Origin: Yanghanlia sp047501535
GTDB lineage: Bacteria; Pseudomonadota; Gammaproteobacteria; Burkholderiales; Burkholderiaceae_B
NCBI RefSeq assembly: GCF_047501535.1
Contig: NZ_JAZDRJ010000003.1
Coordinates: forward strand, 1-64,000
DNA: 64,000 nucleotides
Reading direction: 5' to 3'
Part shown: one piece after another, positions 42,127 to 51,644 of the stretch
Layout: each line of letters begins with the position of its first letter
Position numbering within the stretch: position 1 is the stretch's first letter
Notes under the pieces: generated by a model
What the model was told of the DNA's origin: nothing
Database searches by the model: none
What the model saw: the letters and a program-made list of their open reading frames with translations, nothing else
Program-made: the position numbers and the translations under genes

Positions 42127-42887
42127 GTTTGGGAAGGGATATCGTAATTGCGTATGTCGTCCAGGATTTCGTGGCCGAAACGATCGCTGGTGACGTGTTG
42201 AAGGATGCGGCTTGCCGTTGATTCAGGGCTGGACAACAGCCCTTGTTCGTGTAACTGCAAAAAGCGGTCGAGGTCGGGGAATTGACGGCGATCGCTGCCG
42301 CGGATGTGTTCTTGCATGGCGGTGTCGATCACACCGGGCGCCACAGAAGCCACGCGCAGGTCGGGGTTTTCTTCGGCCAGTACACGAGTGTAGTGATCCA
42401 GGGCTGCTTTGGTGGAGCAATAGACTGGCCACCCGGCAGTGGGGCTGCGGCCCGCACCAGAAGAAATATTCACAACTCGCCGGTCTGCGTCCTTGGGCGT
42501 GGAGCGCAGAAAAGCGGCGGTCAGCACCATGGCGGCCACCACGTTCAGGTTGAAGGCGGTTTCGATGGATCCGGCATCGAACAGGCCATCAGCCAGGCTG
42601 ACTGGGTCGACCGTGCCTGCGTTGTTCAGCAGCAGGTAATGTGAGGCCCCATCAGGCAGGGCGGCACTCATTAGCCCGGCCGCCGACTCAATGGAAGCAG
42701 GTTTGGAAAGGTCGGCCTGCAGTTGCTGCAACCGCGCACCGTGCCGCTTAGCGGATTCCGCCAGCTCAGGGCTGGTGCTGCGAGCCAGGGTGATGACCGT
42801 GGCGCCGGCAGATAAGAGCTGTTCGGCCATGGCCAAGCCCAGGCCGCGAGAAGCGCCTGTGATAACGGCGACGGTGGTGGTGCTCAT
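42123..42887 (-). CDS. Sepiapterin-reductase-like short-chain dehydrogenase
   Basis: A 254-residue SDR: TGASRGLGLAMAEQL cofactor motif, LLLNNAG, NISSGAGRSPTAGWPVYCSTKAALDHY with catalytic Ser, Tyr and Lys, then VAPGVIDTAMQEHIR. It resembles YueD/sepiapterin or benzil reductases. It is placed between prfB and lysS, overlapping lysS by four bases and starting one base after the prfB stop, so it is tied to translation genes. Substrate unknown. Confidence 0.88.
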   Translation of the reverse strand: MSTTTVAVITGASRGLGLAMAEQLLSAGATVITLARSTSPELAESAKRHGARLQQLQADLSKPASIESAAGLMSAALPDGASHYLLLNNAGTVDPVSLADGLFDAGSIETAFNLNVVAAMVLTAAFLRSTPKDADRRVVNISSGAGRSPTAGWPVYCSTKAALDHYTRVLAEENPDLRVASVAPGVIDTAMQEHIRGSDRRQFPDLDRFLQLHEQGLLSSPESTASRILQHVTSDRFGHEILDDIRNYDIPSQT

Positions 42888-42888
42888 G

Positions 42889-43993
42889 TCAGACTCCTTG
42901 TTTGAGACTGGCGATGATGAAGGGGTCGAGATCGCCGTCCAGCACTTTTTGAGTATTGGAGACCTCTACGTTGGTGCGCAGATCTTTAATACGGCTTTGG
43001 TCCAGCACGTAGGAGCGGATCTGGTGGCCCCAGCCCACATCGGTCTTGGAGTCTTCCAGTTTCTGCTGTTCTGCCATGCGCTCGCGCAATTCCTGCTCGT
43101 ACAACCGCGACTTCAGCATTTGCATGGCTTCAGCGCGGTTGCGGTGCTGGGAACGGTCGTTCTGACATTGCACCACAATGCCTGTCGGCAAGTGGGTGAT
43201 TCGTACGGCGGAATCTGTCTTGTTAACGTGCTGCCCCCCGGCGCCGCTGGCACGGTAGGTGTCGATGCGCAAGTCGGCCGGGTTGACTTCAACCTCGATG
43301 GAGTCATCGACCTCCGGGTACACGAATACGCTGGCAAACGAGGTGTGGCGGCCGCCCGAAGAGTCGAACGGGCTTTTGCGCACCAAACGATGCACACCGG
43401 TTTCAGTGCGCAAATGGCCGTAGGCGTATTCACCCGAGACTTTGATGGTGGCGGATTTCAGCCCCGCGACTTCACCTTCGGACTCTTCCAGCACTTCAGT
43501 GCGGAAATCCTTGTGTTCGCAGTAGCGCAAATATTGGCGCAGCAGCATGGAGGCCCAATCCTGGGCTTCTGTACCCCCTGCGCCCGCCTGAATATCCATA
43601 AAGCAGTTCATGGGGTCGGCGGGGTTGGAGAACATGCGGCGGAACTCGAGTTCTTCGAGTTGTGCGCCAATGGCATCGACATCGGCTTCGATGGCTTGCA
43701 GCGTGGCATCGTCATCGTCGGCCGAGGCCAGTTCGAACAGGTCGCGGGCATCCTGGAGGTTCTGGCTGACTTGGGTCAGTGTTTCAACGACTTTTTCCAG
43801 GCTTTTCTTTTCGCGGCCCAGTTCTTGGGCGTGCTTGGGGTCGTTCCAGACGTCCGGGCTTTCAAGTTCGGCATTGACTACATGGAGACGCTCGGATTTG
43901 GCGTCGTAGTCAAAGATACCTCCGTAAGGAGGCCTGACGCTCGTCGTAGTCTTCAATGCGGGCGGCTATCAGGTTCTGGCGTTCTGCTTCCAT
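42889..43993 (-). CDS. prfB: Peptide chain release factor 2, programmed +1 frameshift
   Basis: RF2 ends translation at UGA and UAA. It is encoded in two frames: 27 codons from ATG 43993 (MEAERQNLIAARIEDYDERQ...RRYL) to an in-frame TGA at 43912-43910, then after a +1 shift (CTT TGA C read as CTT-T-GAC) 340 codons to 42889, giving 367 residues. The downstream part has the SPF anticodon tripeptide (SPFDSSGGRHTS) and GGQ (GAGGQHVNKTDSAVRITHLPTG). Annotating only one frame would lose the N-terminus. It is followed by the SDR and lysS. Confidence 0.95.
43909..43925 (-). promoter_or_regulatory. prfB +1 frameshift site with internal Shine-Dalgarno
   Basis: On the reverse strand the site reads ACGGAGGTATCTTTGAC: a GGAGG Shine-Dalgarno-like element three bases before the CTT slippery codon, then TGA C. 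This is the classic RF2 autoregulatory arrangement: low RF2 lets the ribosome pause at TGA and shift. Confidence 0.92.
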
Positions 43994-44112
43994 GGTCGTT
44001 CCGTAAAAAATCAGACCATCATTGTAGCGCGAGGAAGCGGTGAAGCCCCAGGCGCTGCACCCTGGCCTCTCGAACACGAACGCCACACGGAGGCCGGGCC
44101 CGTCGGTCACTT

Positions 44113-45921
44113 CTACCCGACCAGAATGCCGGATGGTTCTGGGTTCGCTGAGTGATACGGAGCAATGGGGGAGCCGCCCAGTGCCCAAGTGCGTTTTTCC
44201 TGCGGGCGGGGGGTGTCAATTCGGTGTGCGGAAGGGGGGATCACAGCGCCGTGTTTGCTGCGCAAGTTGTGTGCGCGTTCGCCGTCGGAACCCATGTCAA
44301 GAACGTCAGTCTCAGGGCTCTCCGCCAGCTTGAAGCGGCTAATCAATTCAGCCAGGCCTTTGGCCTGTTCTTCCTGGCTTCGGGTAGCCTGAGCCGCCAG
44401 GCCGACCTGGGTCACGGTTTCTGTTGTCAGCGCGTCGAGTTCAGCCACGGCGGTAGACACTTGGGCAATGCCTGTGGCCTGTTCGCGTGATGCTTCTGAA
44501 ATGTCCGTCACCAGTTGGCGGGCCTGTTCGACGTTGTTGCGAATATCCCCCATGGCCTCGACCGTTTTGTCTACTAAGCTGGCGCCTGCATCCATATTGG
44601 CCACCGAGGTCTGTATCAACTTGGCGATTTCTCGTGCCGCTTCGGCTGTCTTGTGCGACAGGGTGCCGACTTCGGTGGCGACCACAGCGAAACCCTTGCC
44701 GTGTTGACCCGCGCGCGCGGCTTCCACGGCGGCGTTCAGGGCCAGAATGTTGGTCTGAAAGGCAATGGAATCGATCAGGTTGGTGATGTCTGCAATGGTG
44801 CGCGAGTTATCGCGCAGCGCTCGCATGGTGGTCAGGGCCGATTGGGCAATGTCATGGCCTCTTTGGGCGGCATCCGATGCGCCGGTTACGAAATCCCGCG
44901 CCATGATGGAGCCCTCTGCATTGTTCTGCACGGTGGCGGCCAGCTGTTCCATGGCAGCGGCCGTTTCCTGAAGGTGGCGCGCTTGGTCGTTGCTGCGCAG
45001 GTCCAGCAACGCGTTGCGCTGCGCGGTCTGATGGGCGGTGACAGCAATATTTTCGGCGCGTTGGCGCACTTCACCCACGGTGAGCGTCAGGGCTTTGCCG
45101 ATGCCGTTGAGCGCCACCAGCAGCTTGCCCAATTCATCATGCCGCTCTACACGTACCTGGGCGGCCAGGTCGCCGGCGGCTAACTTCTCTGCCAGCGCGA
45201 CGCCGGTATCCAAAGGCCGTTTGATGCCTCGGTACAGCATGCGAATTCCCAAGGCGCTACCCAGAAAAAGAATGGCAATCGCACCCAGCACAATGGTACT
45301 GCCGACCCAAATGTCGTGGCTGGCTTGTGCGACTTCGGCTTCATGGCGCTGGGACTGCATCTGATCGAATTGGTCAATCTGACTGGCAATCGCGGCCGCG
45401 GCGCTGGAATACTGCTGGCCGAAAATCAGCACTTTGGCCATGAGAGCATTGGGCAAAGCCACCCTGATACCGCCTTGGCCATCGTCGAACTGGCCACTGG
45501 CGGTTTCAATGGCTTCCTTTTCGACTTTCATGAGTTCAAGGTGGTCGGCGTAAGCGGCCTCTAGCGTTGCCATCTCTTCAGAGGTAAAGCCCGCGTTGCG
45601 GAAGCGTTCTAAGAGCGTGGGCCGGGCATCTGCCCCACGGTCGGAGGGCGTGCGCAAAAGGGCCAGGTGCCGTTCGTAGCTTTCCAGAAATTCCGGCTGT
45701 TCAGTGGATACAAAGGCCATGACGTCGCGGGTCATGGCCTGGGTGAGGTTTTTGTATTCCGTCGCCAGCAGGGTACTTTGATAGCGGCTTTCTTCCGTCT
45801 GGCGCAGGTGTTCAACACTGCGCGTGAGGTTGAAAATGGCGGTGACGACCAGCGCTGAAAGTACACCAAGTATCAGCAAAAAGGCGATAAAGCCTTTTTT
45901 TAGCGTCAGATTTTTGTTCAT
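44113..45921 (-). CDS. Methyl-accepting chemotaxis protein
   Basis: A 602-residue inner-membrane receptor: transmembrane helix 1 (FIAFLLILGVLSALVVTAIF, about 10-30), a helical periplasmic domain of about 160 residues, transmembrane helix 2 (STIVLGAIAILFLGSALGI), a HAMP region (RPLDTGVALAEKLAAGDLAAQVRVERHDELGKLLVAL) and the signalling hairpin with the tip IAFQTNILALNAAVEAARAGQHGKGFAVVATEV. The C-terminus is proline-rich without a CheR-docking pentapeptide. Start ATG 45921 (MNKNLTLKKG) is preferred over the one at 45975. Ligand unknown; no che genes are nearby. Confidence 0.93.
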   Translation of the reverse strand: MNKNLTLKKGFIAFLLILGVLSALVVTAIFNLTRSVEHLRQTEESRYQSTLLATEYKNLTQAMTRDVMAFVSTEQPEFLESYERHLALLRTPSDRGADARPTLLERFRNAGFTSEEMATLEAAYADHLELMKVEKEAIETASGQFDDGQGGIRVALPNALMAKVLIFGQQYSSAAAAIASQIDQFDQMQSQRHEAEVAQASHDIWVGSTIVLGAIAILFLGSALGIRMLYRGIKRPLDTGVALAEKLAAGDLAAQVRVERHDELGKLLVALNGIGKALTLTVGEVRQRAENIAVTAHQTAQRNALLDLRSNDQARHLQETAAAMEQLAATVQNNAEGSIMARDFVTGASDAAQRGHDIAQSALTTMRALRDNSRTIADITNLIDSIAFQTNILALNAAVEAARAGQHGKGFAVVATEVGTLSHKTAEAAREIAKLIQTSVANMDAGASLVDKTVEAMGDIRNNVEQARQLVTDISEASREQATGIAQVSTAVAELDALTTETVTQVGLAAQATRSQEEQAKGLAELISRFKLAESPETDVLDMGSDGERAHNLRSKHGAVIPPSAHRIDTPRPQEKRTWALGGSPIAPYHSANPEPSGILVG

Positions 45922-46002
45922 GAGTATGCATCCGTGAGGCGCCGGGTGGCGTAGTGGGGGATTTCCCGGATGCAATTATCAGAAATGAATATTACGTGAA
46001 TG

Positions 46003-46875
46003 TTACGTCGTGTGTTCGGGAGCCGCTGTTGCCGCCGTGCGAATCCGTTCAGTGCGGCGGCGTAGCATTTCCAGAGTGAAGAGCAGGGCGAGCGACAGCA
46101 GAATCAGCAGGGTGGCGACAGCCAGTATCGTAGGGTTGATCTGCTCGCGCAGGCCGGCGAACATTTCACGCGGAATCGTGCGCTGTTCAGGGCCGGCCAA
46201 AAACAGCACGAGCACCACTTCGTCGAACGAGGTCACAAAGGCGAAGAGGGCGCCGGAAGCCACGCCGGGCCGGATGATTGGAATGACGACGTCGCGGAAG
46301 ACTTTAAATGGCGACGCGCCCAGGCTCAGCCCGGCCCGGTAGAGCGACTGGTCGAAACCTGCCAGCGTTGCGGTGACGGTGAGAATCACAAAAGGCACGC
46401 CAAGTGCGGCGTGGGCAATGATGAGCCCGGTGTGGGTGGCCACCAGGTTAAAGCGTGTGTAGAAGAAGAACATGCCGGCCGCCACAATGATGAGCGGCAC
46501 AATCATGGGCGAGAGCAGGATGGCGGTAATCAGGCGCCGCTGCGGCATGGCATCGCTGACCAGCCCGACCGCCGCCATCGTTCCCAGCGTTGTGGCAATA
46601 ACAGTAGCAGCCAAGCCAATCAGAAAGCTGTTCTTGATAGCAAGTAACCAGTTTCCGGTAGTAAAAATACGTTCGTACCAACGTAGCGACCAAGCCTCGG
46701 GATCCAGGCGCAGCATGCCCGGCGTAAAGCTGAAGAAAGGCTCGGCGTTGAAGGACAGCGGCACAATCACCAGAATGGGCAGAATCAGGAAAAACAACAC
46801 GGCCCAGGCGTAAGCGGCCACCAGAACGCGGCCTGCCCGCTGCCAAGGTCCGTAATGTATGGTCTGTTCGCTCAT
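46003..46875 (-). CDS. ABC transporter permease (PotC-like), second system
   Basis: A 290-residue inner-membrane protein with six predicted helices and the EAA loop (DQSLYRAGLSLGASPFKVFRDVVIPIIRPGVASG). It is last in the ATPase / receptor / permease / permease operon, 25 nt after the other permease. The first helix follows QRAGRVLVAAYAWAVLFFLILPILVIVPLSF. Confidence 0.93.
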   Translation of the reverse strand: MSEQTIHYGPWQRAGRVLVAAYAWAVLFFLILPILVIVPLSFNAEPFFSFTPGMLRLDPEAWSLRWYERIFTTGNWLLAIKNSFLIGLAATVIATTLGTMAAVGLVSDAMPQRRLITAILLSPMIVPLIIVAAGMFFFYTRFNLVATHTGLIIAHAALGVPFVILTVTATLAGFDQSLYRAGLSLGASPFKVFRDVVIPIIRPGVASGALFAFVTSFDEVVLVLFLAGPEQRTIPREMFAGLREQINPTILAVATLLILLSLALLFTLEMLRRRTERIRTAATAAPEHTT

Positions 46876-46900
46876 GCTCTGGTTCCTATTGGCTGGGGCG

Positions 46901-48133
46901 TCAACCCAGGCGAATATTGCGGGCGCCGACCAGCCGGTCGTATGTCCAGTACAAGGCCAGAATCAGCACCAGCAGCAGGCTGCCCAGGGCGGCTGCCAGG
47001 CCCCAGTTGCTGGATTGCTGCATGTGGAAGGCAATCAGGTTGGAAATCATCTGGCCATCGGTGCCGCCCACCAGGGCCGGCGTAATGTAGTAGCCCACCG
47101 AAATAATGAAAACCAGCAGAGCGCCCGCGCTCAACCCGGGCAAGCTCAAAGGCAGGACAATGCGCACGAAGGCGGCCAAGGGCTTACTACCCATAGACAT
47201 CGCTGCTCGCATATAGCTGGGGTCCAGCCCTCGCATCACGCTGTAGAGCGGCAGAATCATGAAGGGCAACAGAATGTGCGTCATGGCGATAATGGTCGCC
47301 GTGCTGGTGTAAAGGATTTCCAGCGGGGCGTCGATGATATACAGCGCCTGCAGCACGGAGTTGACCACGCCATTGGTTTGTAGCAGTGCAATCCAGGCGG
47401 TAGTGCGCACCAGCAGCGAAGTCCAGAATGGCAAGAGCACGAAAATCATTAACAAGTTGGCCTTGCGCGAGGGGGCTTGCGACAGATACCAGGCCAGGGG
47501 GTAGCCCAACATAATGCACAGCAGAGTAATCACCAGCGCCATGCCCAGCGTTTTGCCGTAGAGCTGCAGATAAATACGGGCCGACTCGCGTTGCTGGATT
47601 TCGCCGTCGGCATTGCGTTCCAAGTCGAGTGCCGTTAAGTAGTGGTTGTCGGTATATACCGCGCCGACTTCATCAATGGCCCGCCAGAGCTCGGGTTGAG
47701 TCCAGCGTTTGTCGGCTTTATCGAGTAAAGCCGCGCCGTTGAGCAGGTCGTCGTCGCTCAAGCTGCGCATTTTGCGCGCGGTGGAATTAATAAGGCTGGA
47801 AGCGCCCGGGTAGGCGCGATTGACGGCGGCGGCCAATGCACCGGCGCGGCGGTCTTGCGCCAGGCCGCGCAGTTCACGGGCCAGGGTGGCGCGCGTGTTT
47901 TCTGATGGCGGGCCGTCGCCGTTCCAGGAAGACAGCGCCTCCAGTGTTTCGGGTATGAGTTCCACTACCGCAGGGTTGTAGACACTGCGGTAAAGCATGC
48001 TGGCAATGGGCGCGACAAAGGCGAAGAATATAAATGCCAGCAAGGGCGCGACCAGCAGCATGCTGGCACGCCTGCGACGTGCCAGCGCCTTTCGCTCTTC
48101 GGTGATCTCCTTACTGCTTAAGGAGCCATTCAT
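46901..48133 (-). CDS. ABC transporter permease (PotB-like) with large periplasmic insert
   Basis: A 410-residue permease, longer than usual for PotB (about 280) because a region of roughly 140 residues (NPAVVELIPETLEALSSWNGDGPPSENTRATLARELRGLAQDR... to IYLQLYGKTLG) is inserted between helix 1 and the transport core. The EAA-like loop reads RAAMSMGSKPLAAFVRIVLPLSLPGLSAGA. ATG 48133 is preferred over the in-frame GTG at 48145; GAGAAG precedes it. Its start lies 23 nt inside the receptor gene. Confidence 0.9.
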   Translation of the reverse strand: MNGSLSSKEITEERKALARRRRASMLLVAPLLAFIFFAFVAPIASMLYRSVYNPAVVELIPETLEALSSWNGDGPPSENTRATLARELRGLAQDRRAGALAAAVNRAYPGASSLINSTARKMRSLSDDDLLNGAALLDKADKRWTQPELWRAIDEVGAVYTDNHYLTALDLERNADGEIQQRESARIYLQLYGKTLGMALVITLLCIMLGYPLAWYLSQAPSRKANLLMIFVLLPFWTSLLVRTTAWIALLQTNGVVNSVLQALYIIDAPLEILYTSTATIIAMTHILLPFMILPLYSVMRGLDPSYMRAAMSMGSKPLAAFVRIVLPLSLPGLSAGALLVFIISVGYYITPALVGGTDGQMISNLIAFHMQQSSNWGLAAALGSLLLVLILALYWTYDRLVGARNIRLG

Positions 48134-49178
48134 TGAACTTCTCACCCAGGTTTTCGCCGTAGTCTGCCCAGAAAATGCCGTCTGCCTTCAGGCCGACATC
48201 AATGTGGGCAGTGGGCAAGTGCTTGGCAATTTCAGCATCCACCTGTGCCATGGACGATTTGCGTGGAGGGCCGTAGGCGACATCCTGGAAACCAGCCAAA
48301 GCTTTAGTGCTGGTGGTGAAGGCGACGAAGTTCAGGGCTTCTTGAAGTTTGGGCGTGCCTTTAACAATGCCCCAGGCGTCAAGGTCGTACAGGTGGCCAT
48401 CCCACACAATGGTGAAGGGCTTGTCTTCGCGACGAATGGCATCAAAGAAGCGGCCATTGGCCGATTGCACGAACACTGCGCCGCCGTCGTTCAGCAATTG
48501 CGGGGCTTGTGACCAGCTGTCGAACCAGACGATTTCGTGCTTGATGCTGTCCAGCTTGGCGAACGCTTGAGCTAGGCCCTCGGGGGTGGCAAGGCGTTCA
48601 TAGACTTCGGAGGCCGGTACACCGTCGGCCAGCAGCGCCCATTCCAGGTTCACTTGCGCACGCTTGCGCAAAGCGCGTTTGCCCGGGAATTTCTCCAGAT
48701 CGAAGAAGTCCTGCATGGTGGTGGGCTTGTCGCCGGTCAGCGTGTCGTGGTTGTAAGCGTAGACGGTGCTCCAGACGATTTCGCCCACCCCGCATTCGTT
48801 TTCCAGGGCTTCAGGAATGAAGTCTTCCTCAGCCGGTGTGCCGTCGGGTGCTGCCTGAAGAATGTCTCGGGGAATAATCTCCAGCAAGCCTTCCGCACAA
48901 GCCCGTTCAAGGTCGATGGTTTCGATATCCACCACATCCCACTGAATATTGCCGGACTCCACCTGGGCCTTGATTTCAGCCACACCGCCGGTGTAGCTCT
49001 CGAAAAGCACCTTGTTGCCGGTGGCTTCCATATAGGGGTTGATCTGATGAACCTGCTGGGCCGCGCCATAGGCGCCGCCAAAAGAAACAACGGTAAGAGT
49101 TTGCTGGGCTGCCGCCGGAGCGGATGCGACAAGGCCGGTGGCCAGGGCGGCAGCACACAGCGTGCTGAGCTTCTTCAT
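48111..49178 (-). CDS. ABC transporter substrate-binding protein (PotD-like), second system
   Basis: A 355-residue exported protein with signal peptide (MKKLSTLCAAALATGLVASAPAAA) and the spermidine/putrescine-binding fold (LTVVSFGGAYGAAQQVHQINPYMEATGNKVLFESYTGGVAEIKAQVESGNIQWDVVDIE; DFFDLEKFPGKRALRKRAQVNLEWALLADGV). It overlaps the ATPase stop by four bases and the permease start. It shares the DLEKFPGKRAL segment with the receptor at 7329 but is otherwise clearly different. Confidence 0.93.
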   Translation of the reverse strand: MKKLSTLCAAALATGLVASAPAAAQQTLTVVSFGGAYGAAQQVHQINPYMEATGNKVLFESYTGGVAEIKAQVESGNIQWDVVDIETIDLERACAEGLLEIIPRDILQAAPDGTPAEEDFIPEALENECGVGEIVWSTVYAYNHDTLTGDKPTTMQDFFDLEKFPGKRALRKRAQVNLEWALLADGVPASEVYERLATPEGLAQAFAKLDSIKHEIVWFDSWSQAPQLLNDGGAVFVQSANGRFFDAIRREDKPFTIVWDGHLYDLDAWGIVKGTPKLQEALNFVAFTTSTKALAGFQDVAYGPPRKSSMAQVDAEIAKHLPTAHIDVGLKADGIFWADYGENLGEKFNEWLLKQ

Positions 49179-50332
49179 GGCGTATCTCCTTGGACTGCGC
49201 TGGGTTGGGGGTGAAAAGCGAAGCTGTGCTGCACGGACCAGTGCAGCTTGGTGGCCTGGCCTTCGGTCAGGGCGGGCGCACGATCGTCGTTCATGGTCTT
49301 GACGATAATGCGTGTGCCATCGGCCAGTTCAAAATAGTAGCGGATGAAATCCCCTACATAGTGCTGAGCCACGAAGCGGGCGTTCAGCACATTGTCGTCC
49401 TCGGGTATTGTATCTACATTGAATATTCTGAGCTTTTCCGGGCGTACCGAGATCAAGCATTCGCCCCGCGTTTGCTGGAAGTTGCCATGGGCGGCGCGCA
49501 GCACGGTGCCATCTTGCAAGGTAGCGTGTACGGTGCCATCAGGCCGCGCCGCGCCGGTGCCGCGTATCAGGTTGTTTTCACCAATGAAGCCAGCGACGAA
49601 GGCGTTAGCAGGCTGTTCGTAGAGCTGATCGGGCGTGGCGTATTGCTGCACCACACCATGGTTGAATACGGCAATACGGTCAGACATTGTCAGGGCTTCT
49701 GCTTGGTCGTGCGTGACGTAAACCATGGTGCAGCCGAGCTTGTCGTGCAGCCGGGAAATTTCAAACTGCATTTGTTCGCGCAGTTTTTTATCGAGGGCGC
49801 TGAGCGGTTCATCCATAAGCACCAGCGCGGGCTCGAAAATCAGGGCGCGGGCCAGGGCGATACGCTGGCGCTGGCCACCGGATAGCTGGCTGGGGTGGCG
49901 GTCGCCAAAATCCTCAAGCTCAACCAGTTTCAGATATTGCTCGACGCGCTGGCGGATCTGATCGCCAGGCATTTTGCGTACACGCAGTGGGTAGGCCAAA
50001 TTCTGGGCCACCGTCATGTGTGGGAATAGCGCGTAATTCTGGAAAACCATGCCGATATTGCGCTCGTAGGGCGCGACGCGCGTGACGGACGTGCCGTCAA
50101 TGACGATGTCGCCGCTGCTGACATGCTCAAAACCGGCCAGCATCATCAATACCGTGGTTTTTCCCGAACCTGAAGGCCCGAGCAGGGTGACGAATTCGCC
50201 ACGGCGCACGTCCAGGCTGAAATCGCGCACCACCAAGCTGCGTCTGTCGTAGGTTTTCTTGACGTTTTTGAAACTGAGGAAAATATCAGTTTCCTCTTGC
50301 TGTGCGGGGTGCATGCCAGGGTTGATGCTCAT
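49175..50332 (-). CDS. ABC transporter ATPase (PotA-like), second system
   Basis: A 385-residue ATPase with Walker A GPSGSGKTT (residues 52-60), QNYALFPHMTV Q-loop, LSGGQRQRIALARAL signature, LVLMDEPLSALD Walker B and THDQAEAL, followed by a TOBE region. ATG 50332 is preferred because GAGG stands six bases upstream; a further in-frame ATG at 50359 lacks one. It heads the four-gene importer and is divergent from the YhaO-like gene. Confidence 0.93.
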   Translation of the reverse strand: MSINPGMHPAQQEETDIFLSFKNVKKTYDRRSLVVRDFSLDVRRGEFVTLLGPSGSGKTTVLMMLAGFEHVSSGDIVIDGTSVTRVAPYERNIGMVFQNYALFPHMTVAQNLAYPLRVRKMPGDQIRQRVEQYLKLVELEDFGDRHPSQLSGGQRQRIALARALIFEPALVLMDEPLSALDKKLREQMQFEISRLHDKLGCTMVYVTHDQAEALTMSDRIAVFNHGVVQQYATPDQLYEQPANAFVAGFIGENNLIRGTGAARPDGTVHATLQDGTVLRAAHGNFQQTRGECLISVRPEKLRIFNVDTIPEDDNVLNARFVAQHYVGDFIRYYFELADGTRIIVKTMNDDRAPALTEGQATKLHWSVQHSFAFHPQPSAVQGDTP

Positions 50333-50402
50333 CGGCAGCCTCAAATTATTTTCCGCCATTGTGGCAGACTAGGGAACCTTTGAGTATCGCCTTTTTCGAC
50401 TT

Positions 50403-51644
50403 ATGCGTTTCATTCATGCAGCTGACATTCATCTGGATAGCCCTTTAAAGGGTCTAGGTTCTTATGAGGACATGCCGGTTGGCACGTTGCGCGGCGCTTC
50501 CCGCGCGGCGTTCACGCGCCTGGTGGATGAGGCGCTAGCGCTGGAAGTGGACTTTATGGTCATTGCCGGCGACCTCTACGATGGCGACTGGAAAGACCAC
50601 AATACCGGCATCTATTTTGCCCGTGAGATGGGGAGGTTGCGCAATGGGGGTATTCCCGCTTATGTGCTGCATGGTAACCATGACGCGGAAAGCGTGATGA
50701 CCAAGCGGCTGGCCTTGCCCGACAACGTACATGTGTTCAAGGCGAATCGCCCCACCACGTTTGTTCTGGAAGCGCACAAGGTGGCGCTACATGGGCGCAG
50801 CTTTCCCCATGCCGCTGTAGAAGAAAACCTGGTGGCAGATTACCCACCACCTTTGGCGGGGCACTTCAATATTGGCGTGTTGCATACGGCATTGGAAGGT
50901 AATGCCCAGCATGCCAACTACGCGCCTTGCAGTCTGGAGCAGTTGCACACCAGTGGTTATCAATACTGGGCGCTGGGCCATGTGCACGAATACTGTGTGT
51001 TTCCCGGGCCGGTACCGGTGGTGTTTCCGGGCAACCTGCAAGGGCGGCATATACGCGAACAGGGGCCACGCGGCGCCGTGCTGGTCTCCTGTGTTGATGG
51101 TGCGGTGGTAAGCATCGAGCGCCTGGAAGTGGATGTATTGCGTTGGCACGAACTGCGCCTCGATGTCTCGGGCTGTGCCGCCTATGCCGAGGTGCTGACC
51201 TGCATCCGCGAGGGCCTGGAAGCGCAACTGGCCAGACAGGAGTCAGAAAAACCCTATGTGTTACGCCTGGTGCTGGAAGGCGAATCTGCCTTGCAAGGCG
51301 AGTTGGTGAGGCAGCAGACGCAACTACGCGCCGACGTCGTCGCCATCATGGCTGCACTAGCCGATGGCCGTTTGTGGTTGGAGAAACTGCAAGTGGTCAT
51401 TCATGCGCCGCCGCTGAATGCAGCGGCAGGTGCGCCCGACGACCTAGCGGCCCTGCTTGCCGAGGCCGTGGCGGATCCTGAATTTAAGCAGGAGTTTTTA
51501 CAAGGCCTGCAAGGTTTGCGTGATAAAGCTCCGTATGAGTTGTCGGGCGAGCCCTTGTTCAAAGCACTTAAGGCTGGGCAGGTGGACACCCTTTTACAAG
51601 ACGCCGCAGCAGCCGTGCTTGATCGTCTTGGGCGGGAGGCTTGA
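50403..51644 (+). CDS. SbcD/YhaO-like metallophosphoesterase nuclease
   Basis: A 413-residue protein of the Mre11/SbcD family. Metal-binding motifs: AADIHLD (D8, H10), GDLYD (D57), GNHD (N92, H93) and GHVHEY near residue 197. The C-terminal 180 residues are family-specific and probably contact the ATPase partner. It forms a two-gene unit with the SMC-like ATPase directly after it (no gap). Such pairs process DNA ends; the YhaO/YhaN branch is less studied than SbcCD. Confidence 0.92.
   Translation: MRFIHAADIHLDSPLKGLGSYEDMPVGTLRGASRAAFTRLVDEALALEVDFMVIAGDLYDGDWKDHNTGIYFAREMGRLRNGGIPAYVLHGNHDAESVMTKRLALPDNVHVFKANRPTTFVLEAHKVALHGRSFPHAAVEENLVADYPPPLAGHFNIGVLHTALEGNAQHANYAPCSLEQLHTSGYQYWALGHVHEYCVFPGPVPVVFPGNLQGRHIREQGPRGAVLVSCVDGAVVSIERLEVDVLRWHELRLDVSGCAAYAEVLTCIREGLEAQLARQESEKPYVLRLVLEGESALQGELVRQQTQLRADVVAIMAALADGRLWLEKLQVVIHAPPLNAAAGAPDDLAALLAEAVADPEFKQEFLQGLQGLRDKAPYELSGEPLFKALKAGQVDTLLQDAAAAVLDRLGREA

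Noticed and set aside
43910..44188. Separate 92-residue gene upstream of prfB
   Set aside because: Its last 27 codons are the true RF2 N-terminus joined by the frameshift; the earlier part has no coding character.
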